From Nannobrachium achirus (Eukaryota; Chordata; Actinopteri; Myctophiformes; Myctophidae): DNA of 64,000 bases. The DNA is taken from the NCBI GenBank assembly GCA_963921795.1, contig OY997640.1:5493496-5557495 (forward strand), written 5' to 3'. The first letter of the stretch is position 1; every line of letters begins with the position of its first letter. The notes beneath the pieces were generated by a model, which saw nothing but the letters and a program-made list of their open reading frames with translations, did not search any database and was not told the origin of the DNA. Below are positions 1-11,583 of the stretch, piece by piece. The position numbers were made by a program, and so were the translations under genes.

Positions 1-934
1 TACATTGCAATAAAATAATGTTTGTACTTTTTCCACAACTACTCATTAGAAAAGAGTGGCCCCCTCTGCTGCGAACCAGATCCCATCACTCGCAAAAAAC
101 CTTTCAGGAGCACGTGGTGAAATTTACCGGGGGCATAGAATGTCAATAAAACCCTGACCTCTGTCCGGGGACTGGGGAGGGAGTTGGGTGGGTTATTGCT
201 CCGAGTCTAATGATCATTATAACACTGTCCCGACATCAAAACATGAGAGATTTTTTACTATGGGGTGTCATTAAAACTTTGTTGACACGGCACATCTGAA
301 AAAGAAAAAGATGGCCCTAGCCCTACATTTTCAAAAAGGTTACAGACACCCTCCTTTATAAAATTCAATGAACTTAAAACCTCAACGGGGTTACAAAAAC
401 AAACAAACAACAACAACAAATAAAATAATAATAATAATAAAACTTAAAACTACAACATAAATATTGTGTCATTGTCATTAGCAGATCTATGCATATAGTC
501 AACTGTAGTTGTAATCATCATAGGGAGAGAGCTTTTGCACATAGCAAAGGTATTATGACCTACAACATCTAAAAGGGGAATCATATAGCCTAAGAGTGGG
601 TATTTTTACCATGTTCCCTCCACTATCTGAGACTGATCAAATGACACAAGCTTACACGTTCGGACACAGCAAACCCATGGATAACTGTCCACTTAAGTTA
701 ACTAACATCTACAAAATGGTCAGGGCTCAGTAAAAACACAAACAAAATGAAATAAAATACAACAATCCAACTATTGCCAAACAAAAACAACACAACCTAG
801 TCATGTGGTCTAACCAGGAATGTGTATGTAGCTTACGCATGTCAAACACACAGGACATTTACCTATAATCCCCTTAGCTTCTACATTTTTTTTTAATTTT
901 TTTTTAGATAGATATCCATTTGCATTTGTTATAT

Positions 935-1050
935 TGTTGATGATGTACTGACATATTATCTTGTTCATTATCGCGGCGTTATCTGCTTATTGTAAGTCAC
1001 TTTGGATTAAAAGCGTCTGCTAAATGCCTAACCTGCAAACTGTAAACTGT
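935..1050 (+). repeat. LINE/SINE-type 3' tail fragment
   Basis: The segment contains a TGTAAGTCACTTTGGAT stretch followed by AAAAGCGTCTGCTAAATG, a tail shared by many dispersed fish retroelements. Related tails occur at about 9400-9450 (plus) and 38570-38620 (minus). Family assignment is from memory and tentative. Confidence 0.4.
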
Positions 1051-1218
1051 ACACTCTTCTGCACCATAATGGTACATATAACCCCTCCGATTGCTCTGCC
1101 ATGGACAAACACAAGTACATAGATGAAATAAAAATAACAATACAACCTTGTATACGATAGTAAAGAACCACAGTAAGCAACATAGGTATATAGCCCTACA
1201 ATATAGTACAGTCACTGA

Positions 1219-1268
1219 AAAAAAAAATAATAATAATAATAATAATAATAATCATAATAATAAAATAA
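1219..1268. repeat. (AAT)n microsatellite
   Basis: A poly-A start is followed by about a dozen AAT units with one CAT interruption. It creates a spurious poly-Asn reading frame. Confidence 0.9.
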
Positions 1269-2803
1269 ATAAAAATAACAAGGTGATTGCCCTCAACAAT
1301 ACAGCTCTGTTTGCATCGCGTGATTTATATAATACTTGTGAACGCCGATCTGCAAGCACACAATACACCGCTTTTGAGAAGCACTGTGATCCTGCAGATC
1401 GGCGCCCCCAGAGCTGAATCCTAGCACATTCTTATCAATTCAGCCACTAAATCAGAAACGAGCCTGTCCTGCCTTCAGTATACAGCAGCAGCAGGATAGA
1501 CAGTCGATGCAATTATTATTTCCTTTAAAATTCTATATCATCTATAAATTACAGCTATGATGTTTTGATCTGAGGCTAATAAATCCAATATTCATTGGTC
1601 AGTGGGCCGTTGGTGAGGCAGTCACTAATGCCATAGGCTACTTTTGAGATTCTCATCAGGCAGACAGACAGCTGTCACTCTGGGCTCTTACAAGTTAAGG
1701 AGTAGGCCTACATATTGTTGAATCAAATGAGTTTATTCTTCATCATTATGGGGAATGATACTACACATAACCTGAGCAAGTGGTTACAATGACGGGGGGT
1801 AGATGAGGGGGGGGGGTAGAGTTCACTTATATAAGTCCCACTAAAAGGTTTTAAACCCACAGAAATATATTGGCTTGTTTGCATTGGGGCCCCTTTGTAC
1901 TCAAATCATAAAATAAAATAAATAAATAAAATAATGAAGGCCACACGCAATATTGTGCTGAAAGTTTCCATGGCATTTCTACAAGCATAATTCTAAATCT
2001 TCTGCCTGCACTGTTAGCTGGAATTTAGGGAGTACACGCATACAAACGCATGCATGTGTGGGAGGTACGGGTCCCACAAACCAAGCACTGTGGGAATGTT
2101 AGAGAGTAAAAGACCTGACCTTGAAGCACTGTAGTAACTGAGGTCTGCACCTAGGATCTGTACTAATCTAATTGTTTCGATGCTTATTACTCTTACTCGT
2201 GTACATTTCCAAGACAAAATATTTTACTGGAGTAAATTTCTAGGAAGGCTGAAAAGTACTGAGTACATTCCGGTTAGCTGTTGTTTCTAAAATGCAACAA
2301 GGCTTCCATAACTGCTATGTTTTATAATTCAATATGACTAAGAAAAGTACTTCCTATACTTCTACTTGTCCTGATAAACATTTTGACCCAGTATACATAG
2401 AATTTGGGTAATCATTTATTCATAAGAGCACATTTGTGCACTTAATTCCTCTATTGTTTTCAACATAACTATTAAATTACTTTTGGATAGGGTTTTGCCC
2501 TTCACTGAATCACATATCCCAAATACTTCAATTTGGCTTCTGATTGATTTAATAAATTATTAAGTGGGGCACCATGGTCAAAATAAAGCAGTGTTGCATG
2601 TTGGGGCCTGCAGACCCCAACAACACCCTCCATTCAATCTATAAAGTATAACAGTACTGTTATGCTGTTTGAAGTGTACTCAATCATGCACTAACACTAC
2701 ACATACGAGGTTTTGTTAGTGACAGGAGGAATGCAGAGGAATCTTCCCTTGCTCTCCTCACACACACTCACTCCCACACACACACCACTAACGAGTTTCG
2801 CTC

Positions 2804-2805
<2 letters not shown>

Positions 2806-2841
<36 letters not shown>

Positions 2842-2846
2842 TCTTC
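2806..2846. repeat. (CT)n microsatellite
   Basis: Uninterrupted CT dinucleotides, ending in CACTCTCTC variants. Confidence 0.9.
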
Positions 2847-4146
2847 ACTCACTCACTCTCCATACCACTTGGACTTTACACACTCTGTAGGCCTACACAA
2901 ACATTTAACACTTAACAAGACTTTTACATGACAGACACATGTATTGTGTGTTCACCGATCTTCGAGATTCACATGTGAATTTCAGTTCAGACAAAACGCA
3001 ACAACACAACAGATCCGGTGGCATTTGACCTTGTTCTGGACAGCTGCATTCACACTGTTTTGGACTGCAGATTAAAGCACCCTTTACTGCTTTTCCCTTT
3101 CTAATTAAAAAACATTCCGTTACAATCATGTTATAAGAGTATCTGTTCTTCAAAAAGTATGTTTGTTTTCACCATAAGGGTGGTGACGTAGAAATCCTAC
3201 ATAATTTCTCGCCTTTACGACTAGAACACAGCGGAATTGAAGACTCACAAAAAAATCTGTTCACTTTGCTTCAGATGCAATATAAAATGACACAAAAAGG
3301 CTTATGTACAGCGCTATAACATTCACACATCAGCAAAGCAAAAAGATAGATTTCCCTGCCCCCTTCTCAGTTCTTTATTACATTACTAAAACTCCTTTTC
3401 TCCTGCGCTCATTAAATGCCAAAGACCTTATCTCTTACCACAGCAATAACACAAAGAGGCCTCTATGCCCTCAGCAGCTGTACATGTCTCAGGGCCATGC
3501 ACCGGCCATGCACCTACGGTACAGTCTACTAAAACAAAAACAAAAAAGAAACACACCCAATGTGAAGTGAGCGGTGGTCGTGCTTGCATAACATCTTCAG
3601 ACTTGGATTTAAGTCTAGGATGTACAGGCTATGCTACACACACACACTTTGCTATGGCAAAAAGCAGAGAAAAAAAGCTACAGACATACGCACAGCCACC
3701 TACAGGAGCGGTTTGCACCGCTCAAAAAAAAAAAAAATTCACTTCATAACGGTTACAAACTTTACATGATGGTCTTGCCTTCAGTTTGCCCTTATGGTCA
3801 CTGCCCAAAAAGGTTGACCTTACTCAGCAGTACATAGACATAGTTATAATTAGTCATGTCTTATGACAAACAACATGATGGTATAAGGAAGACTCTCAAG
3901 ACTGGACAAGTCAATCCAACAGGGCCACCCATTATGCCTAATGGCTGCTGTTGTACCAGACATGTGACTATGGGTGGCTGTCAAGGTGAGAATATTGGTC
4001 CCATTAGTCCGACGGGGCAGCAGTCCGACGGTGGTTAGGGTTATTGTTAGTGTTAGTGTTAGAGTTAGTGTTATGTTCACAAAAAGTGTAAACAATCTGG
4101 AATCATCTTGTGGTCCCTGGTTGGCACAAAATATTTTGAAATATGC

Positions 4147-6162
4147 CTACATATCAATTTGGGAGTCCTGTACAGAGTTACCGGAAAAGTCCTCCTCCTC
4201 AGGACCTCCATTCACAGGTCCTACTGGTGACCACCCTAGTGGACACGAATGATGGAGGTGACCAAACTCATGACAATGCCAGCATTCTGCGTTCCGCAGT
4301 AAACGTGCGTATTGCTGCGTGTTAAGACCCTGATGTTGCTGCTTTCCTCTCCTCTTTAAACCTCTTTGTGTAGGTCCTTTAAACACAGCGTTTTGCATTG
4401 GGTAAGTATTTTGATAATACATGGAGGAAGGTGGGTCTATCACTGGCCAATCTCCAATCACCTCCTGTGGGGCAGGTGTGGTTGCGCTCACTGTCAACAT
4501 GCACTTAGCAAAGGCTGCATCTTGGGCAGCTGTGTGAAGTTTTTTCTTCTGTCGCTCTAATTCCTGTAGTTGTAAGAGTGCTATTTTATGCGTAATTTCC
4601 GTTGTGCTCTCTGATTTTGTGTTATTTTCCTTGATGTATCTGTTGTAGTGGTGAAGCACAACAGCTTGCCATTCAGCCTGGGGTTCGACACTTAGTCCAG
4701 CGACATCCGCTAGGGTGTCACATAATTTGTCAGGGAGGCCTGTAAGAACCATGTCACGAAAGATTTGAACATGGGTATCATCTCGGTCATAATGTGAGCA
4801 CATTGTATGGAAGTAATGGCTCTGGGCACGCGTAATATAGTCGTGAATGTTCTCATCAGGTTTCATTTTAAGCGTACGCATTAAGGCCACATCCGTCTTC
4901 ATGGGAAACTCTAAACGGAGTGCATCCCAAAATCGTTTGAAGACTGGGGCAAGCAAAGATGTGTCTGCTATCTGCATGGTTCCTGCATTATTTTCAAATC
5001 GAGTTAACCACATAGTGCCTTTGATTCGACCCAAAATGGCCCGAAGATCTCTCACTGCAACTTCCTCATGGGCTGTCAAGCGGTTTAATTCTGTTATCCA
5101 CACATTAGCACCACTAGACAGAGAGGGTAACTTGCACACGTAGGCTTCAAGATCCAGGAGTGACCATGGCTCATAAACCTGTCTGCCTATGTGATGGTCA
5201 AAGTTTACTCGAAACTGGCCACTGGGTACTTTGGTGTTTTCCTCGAAGGACAGTTTGTGCTCTGCATCACCATGGCTCAACATTGTTGGTAGCTCATGCA
5301 AGCTGGACTGTGAGCTAAGGACAGATTTATGCCTTGGAATGTGCACACCGGAGCTGGACTCCTCCAGTATGTCAGCCTGTTGTGGTGATGTAATAGGGAT
5401 TATCAAGCCCTCAATTATGTTCCCTGCAGGGGCAAGGCGAAGCAGATTTTGACACACTTCCTGCACCATGCTACTGGCCCGCTGCAAGATTTCTTGCTGT
5501 TCTAGAATGTGCTTGAACAGCTCAGGGATGGTTAACCCAACCTTAACGTGTGTGGTACTCACACTGTCACTGCCTATGTCCACCTCATTGTTTGTCACTT
5601 CGACAGGATTTGTAACAACAAAGTCCTGACACTGTAAGTTAGATTGTGCATCATCGAAAATAGCCATGCGTGTGCGAGGGGAAGCAGAAGCATAAGGCGG
5701 GGGAGGCGGACCCAGCTCGGACAGATCCTGATAAAGCACTTCACATGTCAGCTGTGCTTTAGATTTTTTCTCAGGAGAAGTCAATAACAGTCTTTGATAG
5801 AAAAGGTTGGAGACTTGATAGCGCTTCTCAACGTATTCCTCTGTACTGCTAGAAAATACAGTTTTCTTCGTTCCTTCTTTGGCAAACCGCCAACGCTCCT
5901 CCTCGAATTTATGTATTTGGCATATTTGATCTCTTGTGACAGGCCAATGGTGGGGGTCAGTCTGTACACAGCCACATTCACGAGGGTGTAAGGTTAAGAT
6001 CAGAATTCCTTCATTCTTCCATTCTGTCACTAAGCGATTGGTCCAATGGAGAAGGGAAATAGCCTTTGTCCCATGTGTGGAGTCAATGCTCCTTCCATAT
6101 AAAATGAACTGCTGTTCAAACGTAGTGGCCATGTTTAAGATTTCATCAAAAGTAGTGGCCAT
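4147..6162 (-). CDS. Retrovirus-like gag polyprotein frame (fossil retroelement)
   Basis: This is a 671-residue frame with the layout of a retroviral Gag. It has a matrix-like N-terminal third and then a PPPPPY late-domain-type motif near residues 152-157. A capsid-like helical region lies at about 335-560. One CCHC zinc knuckle (C-x2-C-x4-H-x4-C) lies at about 627-640, just before the C-terminus. The N-terminus opens with a short tandem duplication (MATTF twice, ten residues apart). In known retroviruses Gag assembles the virus-like particle and the knuckle binds RNA. The gag frame looks whole. No polymerase, envelope or convincing LTR pair was recognised on either side, so this is either a remnant or a gag kept on its own. 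A close family (for example epsilon- or gamma-like) cannot be fixed by eye. An LTR retrotransposon rather than a retrovirus is the main alternative. Confidence 0.75.
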   Translation of the reverse strand: MATTFDEILNMATTFEQQFILYGRSIDSTHGTKAISLLHWTNRLVTEWKNEGILILTLHPRECGCVQTDPHHWPVTRDQICQIHKFEEERWRFAKEGTKKTVFSSSTEEYVEKRYQVSNLFYQRLLLTSPEKKSKAQLTCEVLYQDLSELGPPPPPYASASPRTRMAIFDDAQSNLQCQDFVVTNPVEVTNNEVDIGSDSVSTTHVKVGLTIPELFKHILEQQEILQRASSMVQEVCQNLLRLAPAGNIIEGLIIPITSPQQADILEESSSGVHIPRHKSVLSSQSSLHELPTMLSHGDAEHKLSFEENTKVPSGQFRVNFDHHIGRQVYEPWSLLDLEAYVCKLPSLSSGANVWITELNRLTAHEEVAVRDLRAILGRIKGTMWLTRFENNAGTMQIADTSLLAPVFKRFWDALRLEFPMKTDVALMRTLKMKPDENIHDYITRAQSHYFHTMCSHYDRDDTHVQIFRDMVLTGLPDKLCDTLADVAGLSVEPQAEWQAVVLHHYNRYIKENNTKSESTTEITHKIALLQLQELERQKKKLHTAAQDAAFAKCMLTVSATTPAPQEVIGDWPVIDPPSSMYYQNTYPMQNAVFKGPTQRGLKRRGKQQHQGLNTQQYARLLRNAECWHCHEFGHLHHSCPLGWSPVGPVNGGPEEEDFSGNSVQDSQIDM

Positions 6163-6903
6163 GTTGAAGATTTCAAAGGATTGGAGAGAGGTTCTTCCTG
6201 ATTTTTTCCTAAGTGTCTGCTGTCTGTCAATCGTTTTTATTTCTTATTTTTTACAACTGCAAATCTCTTCCACCCCGTCAAAACCCTAGGTTTGCCTGCT
6301 GTCACAGGACTTACGTCGCTACACGCCGCTAGCTCAAAATAAATTAATAAACAAATATTAATTTATTTCGGAGCGAATATGAGTTGTCAAACAACTTCGT
6401 CCTCAAATCCTACGATTTGTGGCATGTTTGACCTGTCATACCCACGGAAAACAGTATCAGTATTTCCCTACAAACCCCACCCCAATCACATCAGCTTTGT
6501 GTTTTGCGGCAAACCTGATAAAATATAATGACTCAAAAACGGACTGTTCTAAGACACAAACGATTGAGAGCCATTTATGGAACCGTGTTTGCCACAGCCT
6601 ATGAATTATAAGTGGGTGCGCCTACCCAGTCTATCCTATAGAATCTAACCCATAAACCTTTCCCTCTTCACTTACCCCTCAAAGGGACCACACCCTAAAC
6701 TGGTTCTTTTCACAAGGACAGGAACTCAGCAGCACTCAACAGCAGCCATGTGCTTGTCTGAAAGTTGGAGGAAGGAAAACAAAAACATATATATATAGTA
6801 TCAAAACCTGTCGCTTATCTTTTTACTTCGAGGCTGAGCGACTAGCAGTCTCACCGTTCGTACTTCATCTCCAACGTAAAGAGCATTTAACATTTGTTTT
6901 TGA

Positions 6904-7370
6904 TCGAGACGATAAATCTCACCGCTGCTACCTCCTCCAGCGTACAGAGCTATATTTTTGATCGAGACAATAAATCTCACCGCTGCTACCTCCTCCAGCG
7001 CACAGAGCTATATTTTTTGATCGAGACAATCGCCTCACCGCTGCTACCTTCTCCAGCGTATAGAGCATATATTTTTTGATCGAGACAATCGCCTCACCGC
7101 TGCTACCTTCTCCAGCGTATAGAGCATATATTTTTTGATCGAGACAATCGCCTCACCGCTGCTACCTTCTCCAGCGTATAGAGCATATATTTTTTGATCG
7201 AGACAATCGCCTCACCGCTGCTACCTTCTCCAGCGTATAGAGCATATATTTTTTGATCGAGACAATCGCCTCACCGCTGCTACCTTCTCCAGCGTATAGA
7301 GCATATATTTTTTGATCGAGACAATCGCCTCACCGCTGCTACCTTCTCCAGCGTATAGAGCATATATTTT
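6904..7370. repeat. 59-bp minisatellite, 8 units
   Basis: Units begin with TCGAGAC at about 6904, 6962, 7021, 7080, 7139, 7198, 7257 and 7316. The first two units differ (58-59 bp, with AAATCTC instead of CGCCTC). The last six are almost identical, which implies recent expansion. The array lies just upstream, in minus-strand sense, of the gag frame, so it could belong to the same element's leader or be an independent satellite. Confidence 0.9.
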
Positions 7371-7379
7371 TTTATCTCC

Positions 7380-8320
7380 TGTTGTTAACTATTATTAAAA
7401 TCGATTCAAAAGAGCTAATAAACATACAGACAAAAGTCTCTCATACAGTTCTCAATATAATATGGTGCAAGGAGATTAAAAGACTTAAGTTTGCACAGAA
7501 ATTATTCAAATGCTGTAAAAAAAAAAAAATCTATACCACACCTTGTCTAAGCATTTAACTCAAATTTGACCTTTATCTCAGACTTCACCAGGCAAATCTA
7601 CACCCTATGACCTCAAAGCATTACTGGTAAATGTGATCTCAAACGTCACCATCCAAATCCACACAAGAAATCAGATGCTGTTCATAATTCATGTCATTAT
7701 CTCTACACTCTAAAAACAATACTATCATTGACCTAAATTTGGTATAATGCAGTTTTCGTACAATACTTTACATGGTACAATTAACTATACTAAGCATATA
7801 CATGCATTTTTTCAGGGATCCCTAAATTGTACCATCAAATATTGCTAAAAAACCTGCGGATGGGTCCCCAATGGACCGAAAAGTCTCCTGGACTGGACGC
7901 CTGGACTCCAGACAGGATAGACGTCGAGGGTCACCAGCTGATGCGTCGTCCTATATCCTAAATAGTCCAGTTATGAGACGTTTACACAGGAGCACAGTTC
8001 AGCTATTAAAACTCAGCATAGTTTAATGATTACACAGGGTAGATTCCCCACATGAATATATATAAACATATGAACAGCAAATGCATGAAAGTAAACAGAA
8101 TACAAGCCTGAAGTTTCACAACGAAGAGTACGTTGCATCCACTGCAAGCAGCAAATCAGTGCCCAACTAAAACATATGTTTCAGTTGTCCACCGGAGAGA
8201 TCTCTGAAGGACCCCTTATCTGCAACTCTATATATCATTCTACCAGCAGCGGCCCTCCTTTCTCTGATTGGCCAGCAGTGCTCAAGGAACACTCTAAAGA
8301 AAGATAGTTGTTTTAGCTTA
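7380..8320. other. Interval without a recognised gene
   Basis: AT-rich sequence with no exon signal I could support. A short TTAAAGGAATAGTTCAC end of a TTAA-type element follows at 8322, directly before the LINE fragment. Confidence 0.5.
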
Positions 8321-8344
8321 AAGGAATAGTTCACACATTTTCAC

Positions 8345-9460
8345 ATTACTCCTCATCCAGACACCAGTCATATCAAAACTTGACTACTGCAACTCTCTCA
8401 TTACTGGCCTCCCAACAGGGCCGCCGCTACTATGACACCGCTACTCTGCGTCAGGCATCACGCTGCCAAAAGGCACCAAAAAATTAGAGAGAAAATAAAA
8501 AAGAACAGCCAAGCCGATCCATTTGATCTGGGGGCGGGGCCGCATCTGGGGGCGAGTCTGCACTCACTCACAGACACACAGATCCAAGGACTGATCTGAT
8601 CTGATACATTGCAAGTAAGAATTAAACATTTTTCCACTTCATGTTTGCTTTGTGTTAAACAGCAGAGTTTCTAGTGTCAATCTCCCTCTGGAAGGGATTA
8701 CACTAAAGCCTTAGCCGCCGCACAGAGGCGCTCCAACACACACTCTGACATTAAGCTTGATGGTGTGGAATAATAAATACATAGAATACAATGTATCACA
8801 ACTTGCATGTGTTGTGGACTTGTAGATCTGCTACTTTCACACTTGTTTCATGTATGACTGAGGCTAGAGAAAATGTAATCATGTCTGCAATTGTGTAGTC
8901 CAGCAAATTTACAAAATAGGCCAAGATTTTCACGATTCCCCCCTTCCCCCCCCTTCCTCCATTGGCTCCCAGTTACTGCCCGCACTAGTACAAAACACTG
9001 TTGTTGATCACCCCCATATCTCCAAGATCCAACCCTACAACCCTTCCCGTTCACTCAGATCAGATAACACTGGGAAGCAGGCTACGTTAAAACATCCGGG
9101 ACAATGTTCCACACGTCCCAGACTCTTCTCCCTTCTGGCTCCCAAACTGTGGAATGAACTCCCCATTGCAATTAGAACTACAGACTCACTCCCAATCATC
9201 CACCCTAATCTGAAGAGACTCCTCTTCAGACACCACCTTAGTCTGTAGCACTTGCCCTAGCCTAGACAACCTTGCAGGCTTATGCATTGGCTAAAATGTA
9301 ATTAAGATAGGATGTTATGGACTGATGCCAGATCATTGTTGACCTGTTCTGAGGTTCTCAGTTTACCTATGATTCTAGATTACTTTGTGCCATGTCCCTG
9401 CTTATTGTAAATCACTCAGGATTAAGAACATGTGCTAAATGCCTAAATTCTAAATTGTAG
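8345..9460 (+). mobile_element. L2-like LINE remnant, interrupted
   Basis: Two pieces of an L2/CR1-type reverse transcriptase can be read. One at about 8375-8420 gives LDYCNSLITGLP. One at about 8945-9240 contains LHWLPVTAR and a PKLWNELP-like block, the usual C-terminal motifs. They are separated by about 0.5 kb of unrelated sequence starting with AGGGCCGCCGC, probably a later insertion. A 3' tail of the type seen near 1 kb closes the copy at about 9455. The same LINE, in the opposite orientation, lies inside each unit of the 37-55 kb array, so it was present before that segment was duplicated and inverted. Confidence 0.7.
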
Positions 9461-9475
9461 CTCTGTTTGCATTGG

Positions 9476-9745
9476 CATATTGTTGCTGTCGGGCAGAAAC
9501 TTTGTATCTCCATATTTTAGTGAAAAAAGCTGATCTACACATCAACGCAATGTGACCTTGTAAATTTGCTATTTTCACTGTATATTGTACAAGTACAATT
9601 ACAAAGTGGTTAAGTCTGTGAGTTTTATAAATATTTAACAAATGACAATATACAGTATAATAAGAGCTTGTGACTAAATGATAACTACATTAGATCCAAT
9701 GGAACACAGGTTCTGGACATACAAGGTTTGACAGCAACAATATGT
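9476..9745. mobile_element. Palindromic MITE with GATCTAC hairpin core
   Basis: The outer inverted arms read ATATTGTTGCTGTC at both ends (inverted), and the middle has AGCTGATCTACACATC. Homologous copies lie in the array units (about 38290-38510 and equivalents), and a related copy is at 62616-62810. Confidence 0.65.
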
Positions 9746-9748
9746 AGG

Positions 9749-10050
9749 TTAAAGGAGTCAAAATGATTTTTTCTCTATTGACTACCTTCGCCATGGAGAC
9801 TTGAGTTCAATAATATTTTTGGGGTATTTGTCGTATTCCTAAAACAATAATTTGATTACAATAAATGTACCCCCATTGATTCCAGATGGGGACCCAAATG
9901 CATCCTGAATCAATGGGGGTAAATGTACTTTAATGATGTTTTTGTCTTAGGAATACAACAAATACAAAAAAATATTATTAAACTCAAGTCTCCATGGCGA
10001 AGGTAATCAATAGAAAAAAATGTCATTTTGCGGGTGAGCTACTCCTTTAA
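9749..10050. mobile_element. TTAA-flanked palindromic MITE
   Basis: The element is nearly a full-length palindrome: both ends read TTAAAGGAGT inward, and the arms carry GACTTGAGTTCAATAATA in inverted form. TTAA duplications suggest piggyBac- or Kolobok-type mobilisation. It sits just downstream of the orphan leader exon. Confidence 0.75.
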
Positions 10051-10130
10051 GGACGAGTGTCTATTAAGTGAACTTGATATCACACAGGTTATGTAACAGT
10101 AAAGTTAAGAATAAACATGCAGTCATTTAC

Positions 10131-10170
10131 CTAAGAAAAAGACCAAAAACGGCAGGCTTGGTATCAGCAT
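10131..10170 (-). CDS. Orphan signal-peptide exon, SLAM-like receptor
   Basis: Read on the minus strand, ATG opens MLIPSLPFLVFFL followed by one extra base and a GTAAAT donor. It has the same 40-nt length, phase 1 and near-identical residues as the leader exons at 38088, 45110, 48586 and 53403. The sequence just upstream (AGCAATAGAA and GGACTACC before the ATG) also matches those copies. Intron sequence below it contains the same MITE and LINE as the array units. No Ig-domain exon follows in the remaining 10 kb in this direction, so it appears to be a stranded first exon. Its body could lie outside the window only if the intron exceeds 10 kb. Confidence 0.75.
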
Positions 10171-10301
10171 GGTAGTCCATCAGTTCTGGCTTCTATTGCT
10201 TCTCCTATCTAACACTGTATATACACATAGTCCTTTTAAACACCACCTGCCTAGCCAACAGATTATAAATGCTAAAAGCGGTCTTGGCTAGGCAAATATA
10301 T

Positions 10302-10341
10302 TCCTGAATTAGCTTATTTGCTCATGCAAATAAGCTAATTC
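10302..10341. promoter_or_regulatory. Perfect hairpin with octamer ATGCAAAT
   Basis: Two 17-base arms (TGAATTAGCTTATTTGC and its complement) surround a TCA-type loop. The right arm supplies ATGCAAAT at 10324-10331, the Oct1/Oct2 octamer used by lymphoid promoters, about 155 bp upstream of the orphan minus-strand leader ATG. A regulatory role is inference. Confidence 0.35.
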
Positions 10342-10501
10342 AGTGGTGCCAACGGAACAGCGAACCCTTAATGTCTATGCTGTAAATTAACTGATATGGC
10401 TGTGGTAAGATATACATATTTGGGAGTGAAAAGGGAGGCATGAATTATTTTTCTTTTATGAATTATTTGTGGGCTTTTAAGCCATTATTGATTTGACGCA
10501 G

Positions 10502-10575
10502 TAATGGTCGTCAGGAATGGGATTCGAACCCGCGACACGCTGTCAGACTGGCATTGCTGCCTAGGGTGCCCGGAC
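10502..10575 (-). repeat. tRNA-like SINE fragment
   Basis: On the minus strand a GGGTTCGAATCCC B-box-like sequence is preceded by a CTAGGCAGCAATGCC stretch. It resembles a tRNA-derived SINE head, not an intact tRNA. A related fragment lies at about 59225-59400. Confidence 0.4.
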
Positions 10576-11244
10576 CACAAGTTTTAACAAGCAAGTATAT
10601 TAGGCCTACTGTCTTGCCTCTTATAATAACAATGGTAGATGGTATATTTAGTTTATTAGTAAGAGCAACTTTCTCTAGAGGAAAGGTGAACAAAGATCCC
10701 AAAGACCACAGACACCTGTAATGCAAATGATAATGTGCTGTGCATTTTAGTTCTCAGAACTACCTATATAGAACGATTTAGTATACTGTGGAAAGAATCT
10801 GGCTCTAATCACTCTAGTGTCAGATTGATTCATGTTGTTTGCTGTATTGTATATATTAACTGACTAGAGTAGACAACCAAAGATAACAGCTAAAAGTGGG
10901 AGAGAGACTCTGGAGGTCATCAGGAGATAAGAAACACTGTCCCAAGTCAATATATGGAAAGTGGGTGACTGAGATGTCATGATTTAAGTGTTTCAAGATA
11001 GGTGCCTTGATCTGTAAATCATTAACTACTAACGTTAATGTTGGCTAATGTATAACTCTCTCTCTCTGTCACAGCTAGTTAGTAGCTAAAGCATCACTAA
11101 ATAATCGAATAATGTTATACACAGCTGTAGTGGGTTTCCTCCAAGTTACATTATATTAGGTTGTAGCCTATTATAGGGATACAGTTGGGCCAAAGATATT
11201 TTTATATGCCCTAGTCAGTATATTCAATCACATGCTAAATGAAT

Positions 11245-11583
11245 GAGATCATGGCCGACCCCTCTCACCCTGGATGCGGCTGCTGAAGGCTGCTGAAGGC
11301 CTCGACAGAGCTGAAGGCCTCCCCCTCAGCCACAAGGCTGCTTACTGACTTTGGTTTCCCTTCTTCCCCTGCCCCCTAGTGACACCAACAATATGTCAAT
11401 GTTGCACTACTGAACACTACTGCACTTTCTATTATTTATTTTTTTGAACAGTGTTGTTTTGTGTTTGTTGGTTTCATGTTATTTGTGAAAAAACTTATTG
11501 AATGCACACTTGTATGACGGCAAAACAAATTCCTATGTATATTACACAATGGTAAATAAAGGAATCTGAATCTGAATCTGAAA
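11245..11583 (+). mobile_element. LINE 3' end with (GAATCT)n tail
   Basis: The end of a coding-like stretch is followed by a T-rich 3' region, AATAAAGGAATCTGA, and three GAATCT repeats. This is the usual architecture of a 5'-truncated non-LTR retroelement. The clade is not assigned. Confidence 0.55.

Larger units (their letters stand above)
1..4146. other. Gene-poor interval, no supported gene
   Basis: No exon with convincing protein similarity was seen on either strand. The interval holds short A-rich and AAT simple repeats, a CT run and a dispersed-repeat tail near 1 kb. A hairpin at about 1343-1404 has matching GATCTGCA-type arms. A short GTTAGT-like repeat lies at about 4035-4075. Open frames here are under 100 codons, low-complexity, and match no family I recognise. 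Confidence 0.6.

Noticed and set aside
4035-4075. Telomere-like repeat next to the gag frame
   Set aside because: Only a few GTTAGT variants; too short and degenerate to support.
6904-7370. CRISPR-like regular repeat array
   Set aside because: The units are contiguous with no unique spacers, in a fish genome; it is a minisatellite.
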